Notes: generated by a model from the letters alone, not told the origin. Shown: positions 44,360-57,282, counted from the stretch's first letter. The stretch is DNA of 64,000 nucleotides from Nymphaea colorata (GCF_008831285.2 NC_045138.2:35269115-35333114), one strand, 5' to 3'. Numbers and translations are program-made.

Positions 44360-47300
44360 ATGGAGCTGTTTCAGTCGCCCAACCTCGAGGTGATCAGCAT
44401 TACGGTGGCCATTGCTGCCGTCGCTGCCGCCGCCGCATACTTCTACCTCAACAGCAAGCCTAAAGGTTTGCACCTTCCCACTCTCATCTTTTTATCCTTT
44501 CTACTTTTTTCTTTGTTGGTCCTTCTTAAGCGGTTGTATTTTCCTTCTCACTTTGCCTTTGTTTGCGAAAACAATGTTTGGAATGCTTGTGATAGCTCCT
44601 AGTTTAGTCGGCAGTTTCGATGTTCAGGGTTTTATTCGTTGCTGTTCTGTTTCATTGTTGGTTGGTGATCCTCGAGTTTTGGGCTCCAGGCGATCGGTTC
44701 ATTTCTTATGGGGAATCGTTTGTTTCACTTGATGTTGGTTTTTTATTTTTCTGATGCGGCTAATTGTTTCATTGTTGGTTGGTGATCCTCGAGTCTTGGG
44801 CTCCAGGCGATCGTTTCATTTCGTATGGGGGATCGTTTGCTTCACTTGATGTTCGTTTTATATTTTTTTGATGCTTCTAATTGGGCGATCGATGTGGCTG
44901 GGGTTGCGTTCTTGCTGATGTCTTTCCTCTCCCCGTTTTTCCTCCTTACCCGTGCTAATTTTTGATGATCTGGATGGAGTTAAATAGAAATTTTCTATCA
45001 CTGCAGATTGGATTTGTGAGACTGACAGCTTCGAGTGTTTTGATTGCCTGCAACTTGTTAAACGAAAGGCCCTAAGATGCTAAACGTTTTCTTCGGAAAA
45101 CGTGGGTTCTGTTTATCTGAATAGGGGCATTTATCAGATTGGGAGTGCTCAGGTGCCCCGGAGTTTGAGCTTTGGTTTCCAAGCAAGAGTTAATGTTGAC
45201 CCAACTGGACATTTATTTTGATATTCTGCAGGGGTGCATCAAGACCTGTGATCAATGTCTCCCTCTCTGAATAGCAACCTAATCAAGGCAACTAAATAAT
45301 GGTTCCTTACGTAACTAGGCAGTGTCATGCAATATTAATCAACACTTTGTACCAGAATGAAATTACAACTAATTGAAACGATTCTAATCCTTGTGGTGCA
45401 ATTGCACGTGCATACTAAATGTTCTTGAAATAATGACACCTACATAGAGAAAATTTTGAAGTGAGAACTGCCATAGCCTTGGCCTTTTTGCATAATCAGT
45501 AGAAAAGATGTCTCCCTTATGATTAGGCACCAGATATCCGGAGGTGTGGAAAGAGCTGCTGTGAGAAGCGGAAAAACCATAAGAAAAGGGTTGAATGGAT
45601 TAGAAATGACTCAACACTACAGGTTCCGTTGAAAATGTAGTTTCTTTAGCATATAGCTACTCTGTTTTTACACATTCTGTTTCCCATTACATTATCTCTA
45701 GGCTCTCTAAACCATCTTTTCTTCTTCCATCTGTATCTCATTAAATTGCTATTGACGTTGTCAAACTGCATTCCTCCTCTTGTATAACAAAAGACAAGTC
45801 TTTCAAGTAATGCAGAAAAGGTTTTGAATCTTGATGTATATTGTCCATGGTACTTTAAGTGGAAATCTCTACGTTTGAGCAAATTCTGAGAATCAGTTTG
45901 ATTTGTTAGAATCATGTAGTTTGATCCCTTCACATATTTTCTCTACCACCTTATTTATTTTCGTTTGCTTTTTTGTTTTAAGTTTTCTAGATCTTTGGAA
46001 GTATAGAGAGCAAAAAGGATGATTAACAACTACGTGAAAAATTTCCATTTAACTAATTTACTCCATAAATTACTTTCTGTGTTCAAACATTAAGGTCGTT
46101 GATTTTCAACCAAAAGCAAAAAGGAAGGGAAAGCTATGGAATGGAATAACAGTTCAACAAGTCATAGCAATTATAAGCAATACTTATTAAGTAGATTCAA
46201 GTCTTTGTTAGTTTTGATCTAGGCAGTTCTTTATCCTATTCTAAGAAAGCTTAAGTTTCTAAAATGGACAAGCCTCAGGCCAGGCTCAAATGTTGAAATA
46301 GTTTTCAATTTTCCTGTGCAACTCACAAGATTGCTAGCACAATTTTCTACATATCCTGTTCCTAGGGAATTGAGTGTAGCCAAGCACTGCAAAAGTTTGG
46401 CTAGTCAAATCGATGCTACTGCTACTAAGGTTGCTTCAAATTTTTTACCATTCTTTTATGATTGATTCAGTTCCTAACTTTAGCTTGCCGGAGTCATGCT
46501 AATTACTAAAACCTCATTGACTTAGATAAACTTGGATGACAGCTCAGTCCTCCCATGAGTTCGCCCAGTAACATCAACTTCCTGGATAAGAGGCATAGTC
46601 ACAAAAAACACATGTTTTTTTTGAAAAAAAATGCGATAATAAATTAGCCATTTAAACCTTAAAAAAACACTGTTCTTTTGAAAAAACGTGAAAATGTAAA
46701 AACACAAAAAAGACATTTCCCCCCTTTTTTTAAAATTTTTTCAGTTTTTTTTTCACGTTTTTTTAATGTTGAACTGCTTCTTTTCATTTTCTAATTTTTA
46801 TTTGTTGCAAATTTACTTATGTTTTGTGTTTGTGTTATTAATTTCTCATTTATTTCCTCATTTTTAATGTTTTAAAATTTTACCATATTTTTTTTTCCAT
46901 ACTTTTCTCGTTTCTTTCAAGCTCGCCGTATTATACCCGAGAAAAACCTTGCCGTTTAAAATGGAAGAAAGTTTTTTTGTGATAATGGATAAGAGTCAAC
47001 TAAGATACTTAGTTGGCTCATGGAGCCTTCAGACATTCATTGGGAGACATGGGCCTTTTCAAGACTGCAGAATCAAGCTGGAATCCAACACCTTGATTTC
47101 ATCTGTCAGAATATGGTCGATGATGAAAACTTGCTTGGCACTGTTATTCTGCCTTTTATGTGAAAAATAGCATTATGTAGGAACTGAGACTATAATATTC
47201 ATGATGGTTGATCTCTTGTGAACTCATAGTCCTAAAAATCAAAATTGAAAACGTTAAGTTTTTGTTTGGTGTGATGTACAGGGTGCTTGGATCCTGAAAA

Positions 47301-49867
47301 CTTCAGGAATTTCAAACTGGTCAAGCGTACACAATTGAGTCACAATGTAGCCAAATTTAAATTTGCTTTGCCCACCCCTACCTCGATTTTGGGTCTTCCT
47401 ATCGGGCAGCATATAAGTTGCAGGTGAAAATATTCTCTTGTTATGTTTTCAATTTTTGTCAAGGTTTCCTCATTATTTAGCTAGTTGGTGGTTTTGCTCA
47501 TCTGGACAGAGGAAAAGATAGTGCTGATGAAGAAGTAATCAAGCCCTATACTCCTACTACATTGGATACAGATGTCGGATATTTTGAACTAGTTATAAAG
47601 GTTCATATTCCGCATCCTTTTAGTCAATTTTCCCTATTCGATAGTTACTCATTGAACTTTTTTGGCATGCTTTCTGTCTTGAATTTTCCCTATGCTAAGA
47701 TTTGCACATTGGTGTTTCAGATGTATCCTCAAGGACGAATGTCTCATCACTTCCGTGAGATGAAGGTTGGCGATTACCTTTCTGTAAAGGGACCAAAGGT
47801 ATCATCCTTCATTGAGTTGTTCTGTTTAGGACATTATCTAGGTCCAATAAAGCTTTTCTTGTTTGGCCAAACCTTGTCATTACACTACTGCTTCTAAGTT
47901 CTGCATAGAGGTCATGGCATTACCATTTGGGTACCTTGGATTCTTGTGGCATGTCTTTAGAATGTCTTTACAATATTCTGAGTCTTTAAGTGGCTGATCA
48001 GGTTAAATGTCCCATGCAATTCCATTGGCCTTTTTGAGCTCAAACTGGACTATGTAGCATAGTATCTCTAGTGATTTTCGCATCTTTATGGCTAATCATT
48101 GGCCAGGTTTCTTAACTTTTAAGTAATTTTTCTAAAATCACTTGGATGTTTAAGCAGATTTTATGTATACTGTTGTGATTTTTGTAGCTCCTTCTTTTGG
48201 AGCATCAACTTCTTAGTGTCTTAGAAAGTACTATTGTCTTCTTATTTGACGTTTGCAAGAGGAAGAGTTTGTGGTATGTATTCATTCGTCACATTCTCTA
48301 TGGTTGTGCTAATTTGCTGGTCTCCTATTGATAACAAACTGAATTTGATGGTATATGAATTATGAAGTTGGGTCCCATGGAAGTTACTGTTACACTGGTA
48401 ACAAACTTGATCTCAAAAGCTATGGTTTTAAATTTTAATCATTCTACCGTTCACTATGTTTATAACACCTGTTTGGATGTTGCTCAGCCAAAAAACTAAG
48501 ATCGCTTTTGGTTTTGGGCTGCTTTATTTTTGGAAAGGGAATTTTCGAGAACTAGAGTTGATGTTTTTTGAAGGTTATTGGAATGTTGAAACTCACAATT
48601 CTCTATAGCACCAATGCTGGTTAATTAATGGTTCTCACCGCTTTCCATATTTCCACCACTTTCCCTTGTTTCCAGTCGAGAGCCAAAACAGCCTTACCTA
48701 CAGTTGGTTGTTCTAGGAAGGCTGATTGATTGACTGTTCACGTAGTAATTTTTAGGTGTGCATGATGAGATTCTATACCTTCTTGGCAGGTCCATCTTCT
48801 GACAGTTTATGTGCATGCAGACATACAGAAAATTTATATAGACTTAGGAAGTGCTTCTGGTTTCTTTGCAGGGACGTTTCAGGTATCAACCTGGCCAATT
48901 TAGGGCATTTGGAATGCTTGCTGGAGGATCTGGTATAACCCCAATGTTTCAGGTACTAGGAACTTAAGAAAAGCTGCTAAGACTGGTTGTTTTTGAACCT
49001 TAACAATGTTTAAGCCTTTTGGGCTTTTTTTTTTTTTACGTTCTTTTTCTCCATTGAATGTCTTAGCGTTTTATTTTCATTTAGGTGACTAGGGCCATAC
49101 TTGAAAACCCAAAAGATGACACGAAGGTACACCTTATCTATGCAAATGTGACATACGAAGATATTCTGCTGAAGGTGATCCACTTGTGAACAATGAACGG
49201 CTTCTTGGAAGTTTGTTGTATTTTTTTGCTCAATGGACGGACAAGTAATGTTGAGGAATATGGCTGATAAATCCTTGTTACCTGTTGCAGGAAGAACTTG
49301 ATTCCCTTGCTAGTAGCTATCCTGATCGCTGCCATGTCTACTACGTACTGAATCAGGTGAATTGTTCAGGTCTAGTTGCTTATTCTACCAACACATTTTA
49401 TGATGTTCATATTTTTTATGATTATATGTCACTAATTCTTAGCGTTGGTCAGCCGCCTGAGACATGGAATGGTGGTGTTGGTTTTGTATCCAAGGGAATG
49501 ATTGAAGCCCACTGTCCAGCACCTGCAGCTGATATTCAGGTAACTTTCTTTGATTAAGTTGCTTCGCCATTGCCAAATCAAGTGATTGCATATTGCTTTT
49601 ACTCTTTTATTTCATCTATTGGAATATCAGTTCATTTATAAGTTTCCTTTGAAGCACACATTCTGTTATCAGATATTGAGGTGGTTGCTTACCTGCTTTA
49701 TGTCTTTTTTTTGTCGCTTAGAATATCTGATGCATTTATAAGTTTCTTTTACGTCACACCTTTTCTGCTTTCAGATATTGAGGTGTGGTCCACCACCCAT
49801 GAACAAGGCCATGGCTGCTCACCTTGACGACCTTGGATACACAAAGGAAATGCAGTTCCAGTTCTAA
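44360..49867 (+). CDS. CBR1: NADH-cytochrome b5 reductase 1
   Basis: Nine exons, 44360-44465, 47282-47423, 47510-47600, 47721-47798, 48872-48952, 49085-49174, 49291-49356, 49453-49539 and 49775-49867. Phases agree throughout, giving 277 residues, close to the usual ~280. Residues about 10-30 are an N-terminal membrane anchor ([19 protein letters not shown]). FAD-binding motif KPYTPTT is at 94-100, the NADH-binding loop GGSGITPM near 157-164, and the nucleotide motif CGPPPM at 251-256. The protein ends EMQFQF, with the terminal aromatic residue typical of this reductase fold. It transfers electrons from NADH to cytochrome b5 at the ER membrane, feeding fatty-acid desaturation and related reactions. 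Intron 1 is 2.8 kb and contains a tandem duplication. Confidence 0.96.
44650..44883. repeat. Tandem duplication in CBR1 intron 1, period 117 bp
   Basis: The block starting tttcattgttggttggtgat at 44650 recurs at 44767. It carries the common string gggctccaggcgatcg and the following cacttgatgtt. A few substitutions separate the copies. Confidence 0.85.
46679..46764. repeat. AT-rich inverted repeat in CBR1 intron 1
   Basis: AAAAAACGTGAAAA (starting 46681) is mirrored by TTTTCACGTTTTTT close to 46750-46764, separated by about 55 bases of homopolymer-rich DNA. It could form a hairpin, but the low complexity of the surroundings limits its weight. Confidence 0.5.
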
Positions 49868-51105
49868 GCTTGAGGCTTTTGGCTTCGTTTTTATTTTTCT
49901 CACATCAATGTTGGATGTTCATTGTCATGTTTGAAGGCTGTGAGAGATAGCCTCTGTAGTTGGGTGGAGATCCCGCGATTACCTCATAAACTATCTGACG
50001 CTCATATGGAACTGCTTTCGATACTTCTTCCTCTCTTTTTTGATTTGGCATTAGAGGTAGTATCACCTGATAAGAGAACATAAATACTTCCATAATTTCA
50101 TTCGATAGGGTTTTTATTCCTTGATACATATATATTGGCATATGATCCTTGGCCTTTCTTGATTTTACTTTCCTTGTAGCGTTGGATTGCTAGATGCTGC
50201 TAGAGAGCCACCGTTCTTTTTGTCCCGGATCTGCTTAAGCATCTTTGAGAATCATAGTCTTTTTTTTTTTTTTTTGTTTTCCGGTTTGGTGCTCAGAAAT
50301 GTCAAAATTTCACGTGACTTCGAACATGAGATTATACTTCCCTTTAAGTACAGTAGTTGTGTCATCGTCCTAACCAAAACTAAAAGGCTTATGCATTTGA
50401 GCTATGTAAACAGACAGGACCACGTTGAAACTAGCAGTTGCGTTATCAGAGTTTCAATGACGACCCTCCAAGGCAATTAATTACTCAAAGGCCGTGGAGG
50501 AGTGTCTAGTTTCCTCCTCCTACGAGGCTCTGATTGGTGAGTCGTTCGGAACGTTGAGTTGATGCTGGTGCTCGAAAAGTCGCGGCTGGCTTTCCCCACG
50601 CAACACTAGACGAGGCAAAGGGGTGAGTCCGGTTTAGCGGACTCGCTCAACAGAGAAAAACCAAAAAGCATGGTCAATTGCTCATTCCATGCTCTTTCTT
50701 CTTCCCCCGAAATTTATAGGGGGTACCCTCAATCAAACAGAGGACGCCCCGTCTTTTGTGAGCTCGATTCCCCATCAGTCATCACGTTCTCGTCCAATGT
50801 TTGCTACACGCACAAAATGCCAGAGGGTCGGATCAGAGATGAAGACCCGTGTTGAAATGGTTATGCCATGGCCGATGGGGTAGGGAAGGACGTAACGTAA
50901 CGTAACCTTGACCTAACGCAAGCAAAGGTGTTTGGAAAATCTGCCTGCCTCGTGGGCACGTGGTCGAAGCTTTAAAAAGAAGGACAAAAAAAAAAACGAA
51001 GAAAACCTTACCACCATTGATTGGCCCACCCCACAGCCGCGTATTCCCTCGCTTCGGGGCTAGAAGCGTCTTCTAGAATGGAAATCGTCCCGGCAGGGCG
51101 GGAGC
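49868..51105. other. Intergenic region between CBR1 and CDC45
   Basis: CBR1 3' UTR followed by the CDC45 promoter; both genes run on the plus strand. It includes a T-run at about 50262-50275. No other gene recognised. Confidence 0.55.
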
Positions 51106-51106
51106 C

Positions 51107-51114
51107 CCGCGAAA
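51107..51114 (-). promoter_or_regulatory. E2F-consensus site upstream of CDC45
   Basis: CCGCGAAA on the plus strand, TTTCGCGG on the minus. It matches the degenerate E2F consensus WTTSSCSS. It lies about 310 bases before the CDC45 start codon. Confidence 0.5.
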
Positions 51115-51121
51115 ACAAGAG

Positions 51122-51129
51122 TTTGGCGG
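51122..51129 (+). promoter_or_regulatory. Second E2F-consensus site upstream of CDC45
   Basis: TTTGGCGG, again fitting WTTSSCSS, is only eight bases from the first site and in the opposite orientation. A pair this close in front of an S-phase gene is suggestive of E2F control. Confidence 0.55.
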
Positions 51130-51426
51130 TCTTCAAAAAATTCAAAAGTTTTGTTCAAACCAAATATTTTTTCGAATTCAAAACCCCGCTCCCCCTATCC
51201 CTCTCTATCATTTCCCCTTTTTCTGATTTTGTCTACAGAGGGGGAAGATGTGCAGAACCGTCTCCTGCTTCTCCCACGATCAGCTTTCAGATGTCAAGGT
51301 ACGCCGCTTGCTTCGAGCCGTCGCAACTTTCCTTATTCGTTCACTAGTTGCTTCCGATCGCCCATGAGTTTTCCGTTCATGAAATCCCCATTTCTGCCGA
51401 AATTCAGGCTGCCCATCTAGAAAAAT

Positions 51427-53193
51427 ATGGTTAGAGAATTGGAGCCTGTGTCATTCTATAACCGTCTCCGTGAATCGGCGTCCTTGTCCTCGTCCTCGCC
51501 ACTGTTGATCTTCCCCTCAACTTCCGATGTCGATTCCCTCTGTGCCTTGAAGATCGTAACCCATGTCCTCTCCTCCGATTCAATTCGTTATTCTTGCTAC
51601 CCCATCTCATCGTTTGCGGAGGTTGATCGATTGGCCGGATCCAGCCTCCGATCTGATGATCACCCCATCTCCATCCTCTTGATTAATTGGGGATGCCACC
51701 GAGACCTGCGCCGGATCCTAAATCTGGGGCCTCTAGCTCGGGTTTTCGTCATCGACAGCCACAGGCCGATCCATTTGCACAACCTCAGCAGCAGGAACGG
51801 CCAGGTCGTCGTCCTCTACACTCGGAATGACGAGGCCATAGCCGATGTTTCCTATGGCGTCGATGTTTCCGAGCTGGCGGATGCTGTAGATTTGGACTCT
51901 GATGATGAGTTTGGCGACGAGAGCGACAGCGATCTTGATGATGACTCTGACGACAGCGAGAGTGATGCCGATGAAGACGAGGACGGTAGGAGGCGGAAGC
52001 GGCGGAGGAGATCGGGGGAGTCGGATGTTGATCGGAAGAAAAGAGAGTACTATCGATTGGGTAGCTTCCACGGGAAGCCCTCTGGTTGCTTGATGTTCGA
52101 TGTGTCCAATTCGTTGAGAAAGAACACAAACGAGCTCTTGTGGCTTGCCTGTGTTTCTCTGACTGATCAGTTTGTTCACGAGAGGCTGACCAACGAGAGG
52201 TACCGAGATGGAGCTGATGAGTTGGAGCATCACATCAATAGCTCCGGGAATCTTGACGCCGTGATGTCAATCACTCTTAAAGATGGTACCAAGATCCGAG
52301 CTCCAGACGCTTCAAGAATTGCTTATGAAGAGGAGCCTAGGTTGATGCTATTGCGGGAATGGACTCTGTTCGATTCGATGCTCTGCTCGTCATATATTGC
52401 TACCAAGCTTAAGACTTGGAGCGACAGCGGGCTGAAAAGGCTGAAATTAGCGTTGGCAACGATGGGATTTTCTCTGCTAGATTGCCAGCAGAAGTATCAG
52501 TACATGAGCAGTGAAGTGAAGGAGAACATGAAGGGCGAGTTCAAAAGGCTTCTGCCTCAGTTAGGACTAGAAGAAGTTTACTACAGGAGCTTTGTTAGGC
52601 TGCATGGTTATGGGTCTAAGGTGTCCGCTGCTGATGTGGTCTACGGAGTCACTGCCTTGCTTGAATCCTTTACTGAGTCGAAGGGTTCCTCTGCTGAACA
52701 GTTTTGGTATGCGTACTCGGCATTATCACTAGGCAATCTCGATAAGTTGCGAAAGGGGATGCACAGCGCAATACAGATACAAAGGGCTATATTGAGACAA
52801 GGTAGCTGTGCCATCACCAAAAGTGGGTATATAAGAAGTAGTAGGAAATTCAGATGGTTAAAGATTGAAGATGCAGTTGATACTAACTTGTTGGGTTACC
52901 CTCAAGCACTGACCAAATTCTGCTACTTTCTCATGGATGCTCTACTAGAAAAGGGTGCAAAGATGAAGCCTCTGATCTGCGCATGCTTAACACCAGACCC
53001 AAGCAAAGTTTTGGTTGTAGGCATTCCTGGTAGGCCGAAATTTATGCAAGGGAATCGCTTTGGCAATGCCTTCCGGGCAGCAGCAGAGCAGATTGAGGCA
53101 GAGTTCTTCCACGAACTCTTTGAGTCTTCTTGGATTATCTTGGACCGAGTTGCTGTTAATTCTTTCATGATCAGGGTCTCCGAGAAACTCTAG
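51427..53193 (+). CDS. CDC45: CDC45, DNA replication initiation factor (CMG helicase subunit)
   Basis: Single exon of 588 residues, matching the family's usual length. The N-terminal RecJ/DHH-like fold has LIFPSTSDVDSLCALKIV (conserved Asp-x-Asp) and LLINWGCHRDL. An acidic insert follows around residues 155-186 (mostly Asp, Glu and Ser), then a basic patch RRRKRRRR, both hallmarks of eukaryotic CDC45. The C-terminal half includes WTLFDSML, FKRLLPQLGL and the conserved SFVRLHGYGSKVSAADVVYG. It binds MCM2-7 and GINS to form the replicative helicase at S phase. The start fits the family N-terminus and is preceded by an A-rich context (aaaaatATGG). No frame disruption seen. E2F-type sites lie about 300 bases upstream. 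Confidence 0.97.
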   Translation: MVRELEPVSFYNRLRESASLSSSSPLLIFPSTSDVDSLCALKIVTHVLSSDSIRYSCYPISSFAEVDRLAGSSLRSDDHPISILLINWGCHRDLRRILNLGPLARVFVIDSHRPIHLHNLSSRNGQVVVLYTRNDEAIADVSYGVDVSELADAVDLDSDDEFGDESDSDLDDDSDDSESDADEDEDGRRRKRRRRSGESDVDRKKREYYRLGSFHGKPSGCLMFDVSNSLRKNTNELLWLACVSLTDQFVHERLTNERYRDGADELEHHINSSGNLDAVMSITLKDGTKIRAPDASRIAYEEEPRLMLLREWTLFDSMLCSSYIATKLKTWSDSGLKRLKLALATMGFSLLDCQQKYQYMSSEVKENMKGEFKRLLPQLGLEEVYYRSFVRLHGYGSKVSAADVVYGVTALLESFTESKGSSAEQFWYAYSALSLGNLDKLRKGMHSAIQIQRAILRQGSCAITKSGYIRSSRKFRWLKIEDAVDTNLLGYPQALTKFCYFLMDALLEKGAKMKPLICACLTPDPSKVLVVGIPGRPKFMQGNRFGNAFRAAAEQIEAEFFHELFESSWIILDRVAVNSFMIRVSEKL

Positions 53194-54773
53194 GATGTAT
53201 TCTTTATTGAACAGGTGACAGTTTAATTTTCTCATGGAACTTGTAACAAATTGTGTTGGGAATTTGAGGCTGCCCAAGATTTTCGATGTTGAAGCAACTG
53301 CAAATACTTAATTTGTTTATGGTTCTTTGTTCGCTTGAAGTGCTTTGCTTTGTTGATGCTTGTGCAGGTTTTTATTAGACGAGGAAATATCAACTGGGTG
53401 GTGTGAATTAGTCATACTGCTGGCAGTGGGAAACCCTGGGAAACTAGTACTCTAAACCCTAGCGCCTGTTCATGCTTTGCTTACATAGTAAGTGGCTCTC
53501 GTGAGTTGTGGAGTCCCGACTGTTTTAAGCACAGCGGATGCTCCAGCAACTAAATCCAACCCCCTTGAGGGGCGTTGGTGCCCAGTTCATTTTATATCGA
53601 TTGGCTGGTCTCTGATCTACATTCTTTGTTCTTTTCCACGAGATCAGCTCTTTCAAATGCTTGCGCTCAGAAAGCGTGTTGCTTATCTTGATCTTGAAAT
53701 GCCACTGCAATTTATGAATATTGTATATTGTTCTTTTTAACTGCATAACTTGAATTATGAATAACAAAAGTTTCAGCTACTAACTTTGTGAATATATATA
53801 TATATATCTGTACCACAAACACTTGAAACTGGTCGCACCGATTAATTTATGGAGGAGTTTACAGGATGAGATAGGAGTACCAAGTTATTTGGACGATTCA
53901 GCAACTCCTGGCTAAAAGAAGTTATTATGTGTAAAGGGTAGCCTGTTGTTCCTGAGTTTGCTTAGCTGACTGTTTCATTTCAATGGATAATTGTCCGAGG
54001 GTTGAAATGCAAAATGCCCGGTCGTGATCTGGTTGCAGTGGAGTTACTTAATATATGGAGGTTTTCTACGGTAGTTCATGAGAAGTTAAAAGCAGAGCAC
54101 TGGTGGTTGGAACTTCATTTCTCAAACTCGAAACTACAAGCCGAACCCGAGATTCATGAGCTAGATGCTTGTGTAGAAGGACTGATCTTTGTGGAAGTAA
54201 ATGCCTGATGAGCTTGAGGCAGTCATACCACTTGAATATAGGGCTGCAGACATGCGAAGCATGGGCTTAGAGGAGGATGGCAAACCTCTCTATTTAGATT
54301 AGCTAGGCAGAATCAAGCTCAAGCTGCTTTTAAAATAAAAATTGACTAGCTGCAGAATCAAGCTTAAGCTGATTTTAAAATGAAAATTGAGGTTAAGCCT
54401 ACAAGTATTTGCTTGGGAATTTTGCATTATATATATCAATATTTTTTAATGAATTGACTATTCTTGTAACTGCACAACTCACAAGCCATTTTAAGGGCTC
54501 TTTCCGGTGTTAAGCAGCTTTGGTCATACAAAGAAGACAAGGAAGGGAAAGGGAGAGACGGGCGGATGACAATTCCTGATCCAGGCGATGGACCCAAATC
54601 AAAACGTGGAGTTGAAAAGGTGGCTCGAGAGGATGGAGTTGTATTGTCAATCCCATCCGCATCGCAATCCAATATTTTTGGCAAAATGCCGGTGCTCCCA
54701 AACAACATTCCCTACTCGTTTAAAATTTATTCAAAACCGAATCACATCGAAGTTGGTGTTGGAACTTTGAATT

Positions 54774-54877
54774 GCGCTACAGTAGATCTAACCTATTAAA
54801 TGTTTTTTTTTTCGAATTATAAAGTGCGCTACAGTAGATCTAACCTATTAAATGTTTTTTTTTTCGAATTATAAAGT
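54774..54877. repeat. 52-bp tandem duplication
   Basis: The unit beginning gcgctacagtagatctaacc and ending in cgaattataaagt is present twice in direct succession (54774-54825 and 54826-54877). It includes the same T-run, with essentially no difference between copies. Confidence 0.88.
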
Positions 54878-55046
54878 TTTTTTTTTCTTTTGCAATCAAT
54901 ATTTACCTGTTCTAGGGGTCAGACAGTTTTGGAATACTGCAGCCTGTTTTAGTATTACAACTGGCAGGTTCCTAATATTGTCCTATCGATATCATTTGAG
55001 TACATATAATCACAGCTACATTTGATACAAGCAAGTGGAAGTGAAA

Positions 55047-55091
55047 AAGGCCCCTGGGGTCTAAGTTGGAAACCTTAGGCCCCAGGGGCTT
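55047..55091. repeat. GC-rich hairpin
   Basis: Arms aaggcccctggggtctaag (55047-55065) and ccttaggccccaggggctt (55073-55091) are near-perfect reverse complements around a short loop (ttggaaa). It stands out in otherwise AT-rich DNA. No gene end is nearby that would need a terminator-like structure. Confidence 0.8.
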
Positions 55092-57223
55092 GGTGGTTGG
55101 GGCTCACCCATGCCCTCAATAAAAAAAGAGATGGGTGCAGTGATTTCAACTGAAATCTAAACCATCCTCATGAACATCGCTCTTTGTACAATTTCAATTA
55201 AGCAGATATAAGCAAGGAGACTGCGAGGCTACCAGCTAAAAAGGGTTATGCTGAAGATGGGACATGGCGTAGGTATGGTTTGTTTGACGCAGAAATACTT
55301 TTGTTACTCGTATGAATCCACACGATATACAGGCGATAAAGATCAACGAGAACGGAGTTTTAGATCGTGGCAATTTTCCTTCCAATTAATCGTGGATTCT
55401 GGATAGTGGCTCCACATGAAGGAATTGGTCCCATTTTTGTCCCACATATCGAAAAAGCTCCGGTGCAAAGGAAAGGAATAGCATTGGACAATGCATGAAG
55501 GACATGGTGGTGGTCTATTTTAGGGGTATAAGTTCAGGAGCCCATCTAACTGGGGTTGGTCACAAGACAGCTATGAAATTGACAAACATTGACTAAGTGC
55601 ATGAAAGCACAACTAGCTCGTCAATGTGCATCTTAATTGCTGCAGCTGTTCCTTCTCTCCCTTTGTTTCAGATGGGTCGCCATATCTCTGGTCCAAGCAG
55701 CATACGTAGTGAGGGGACGGTGTATGTATCGGAGAATATGTGGTACAATGACCGAAAAAAGTGAGGTCTATAATTTATGGCTACAGCCACGCCGGCAATA
55801 AGTACGCTAACCCCTGTGCTTCCAGCCCACATGTCACGTCCGCATGATACTTTGAGCATTACTTGGGCGTAACATGGCAACTTCTTCGTAGCTACCACGT
55901 TAGCCTTCTCCTTTTCATCATTCACTTTCCTCCAACCTCTGCGGTGCAATCTTCTCATTCTTTCCGCTACGCCTTTAAGCATCGATCTCGGGCTTCAATA
56001 TGGTTTGCTATTTATGTTTCGACAGATTCTTTGTTTCTTTACTTCTCATAGTTATGTAATGGTCCTTAGTTATGCGTTAAATCAATTTCCGCACATTGTT
56101 TATAGCTTATTTCTCAGATCTTGTTCTCCCATGCATGTTCATTACCAACATATGTCGACAGAATTTTGGAGAATGCTTTTAGCTAAAAATAAAACATTGA
56201 ATTTTGTTAATAAATTTGTCCTAATATCAGGGGAGAGAGAGAGACTTATGAAAAGTTATTATTTTAAACATGACCTGTTGTACATGAACTGATAGGTATG
56301 TGAAGTTCCGACAAGGTTTAAATAACTTTGCACTTGTCGCACACTGTTGTTGCATTTGTCACAGTAATTTTGAGCATAATTGGCAGTACGTATGTGAAGT
56401 TGCTTATGTTATAGACAGTACGTATGAAACAACTCTTTTTTCATTTGTACAACTGTTGGCCAGCTCATCTACAATGCCGACCCATGCCATTACGCCTGCC
56501 GCTAAATTTTTTCCGACCACATCCAGCTTGCATCAAGACTTAGACATCGTGACACATCTCAATTACATTCATGCACGCCAATGAGATATGGTCTCTTGCA
56601 GATAGTTTGGTAATTTTGACGACAATTTTGTTGTTCTTATCTCGTCATTCTATGGTCTCTACACAATTAGTACAGGGTATGCATGGGGGCACAATAAGTT
56701 AACCGCGATCAATATAAAATACAAATATACGCGGTAGATTTACACATATCTAAATGACATTTTCTTCATCTATTGCCTCAACTCATCGCATTTTTGCAAC
56801 AACATCGTCATGAGTATAATAGTTGATGCTGCAATCTAACCCGCTTAATAAATTTAGAGAACATGGATATATTTATTGCCTTGAAACTACCGCAAAAATA
56901 GTGATATGCTGCATGCACCTATATATGACCATATTTGCTAGTAATCTACATGTTGGTAACAATAGATTACATTGGTATACTGTGACGCACAAGTATAACC
57001 ATGCACCGATGAACTCATGACGTTCTAGTTTATGGCAATCATCATTTAAAGCCATTTATGCACTATATCGTGTGCTTACTCGAAGGTCGGAAGCCTCCAA
57101 TCAACCTTGTTCTCTTAGATCTATATAGTTGTACAATTGGACAAGAACCGTAGCATTTTGTGTAGTTTGTTTACATCTTTAAAATATTCAGGGAATTGTA
57201 AATAAGTAGGTTTAATATGTTAT

Positions 57224-57227
<4 letters not shown>

Positions 57228-57279
<52 letters not shown>
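57228..57279. repeat. (GA)n microsatellite
   Basis: About 26 perfect GA units in intergenic DNA. Confidence 0.95.

Positions 57280-57282
<3 letters not shown>

Noticed and set aside
51733-52233. 166-codon minus-strand open frame
   Set aside because: Antisense shadow of the CDC45 coding sequence, mainly opposite the acidic Asp/Glu stretch.
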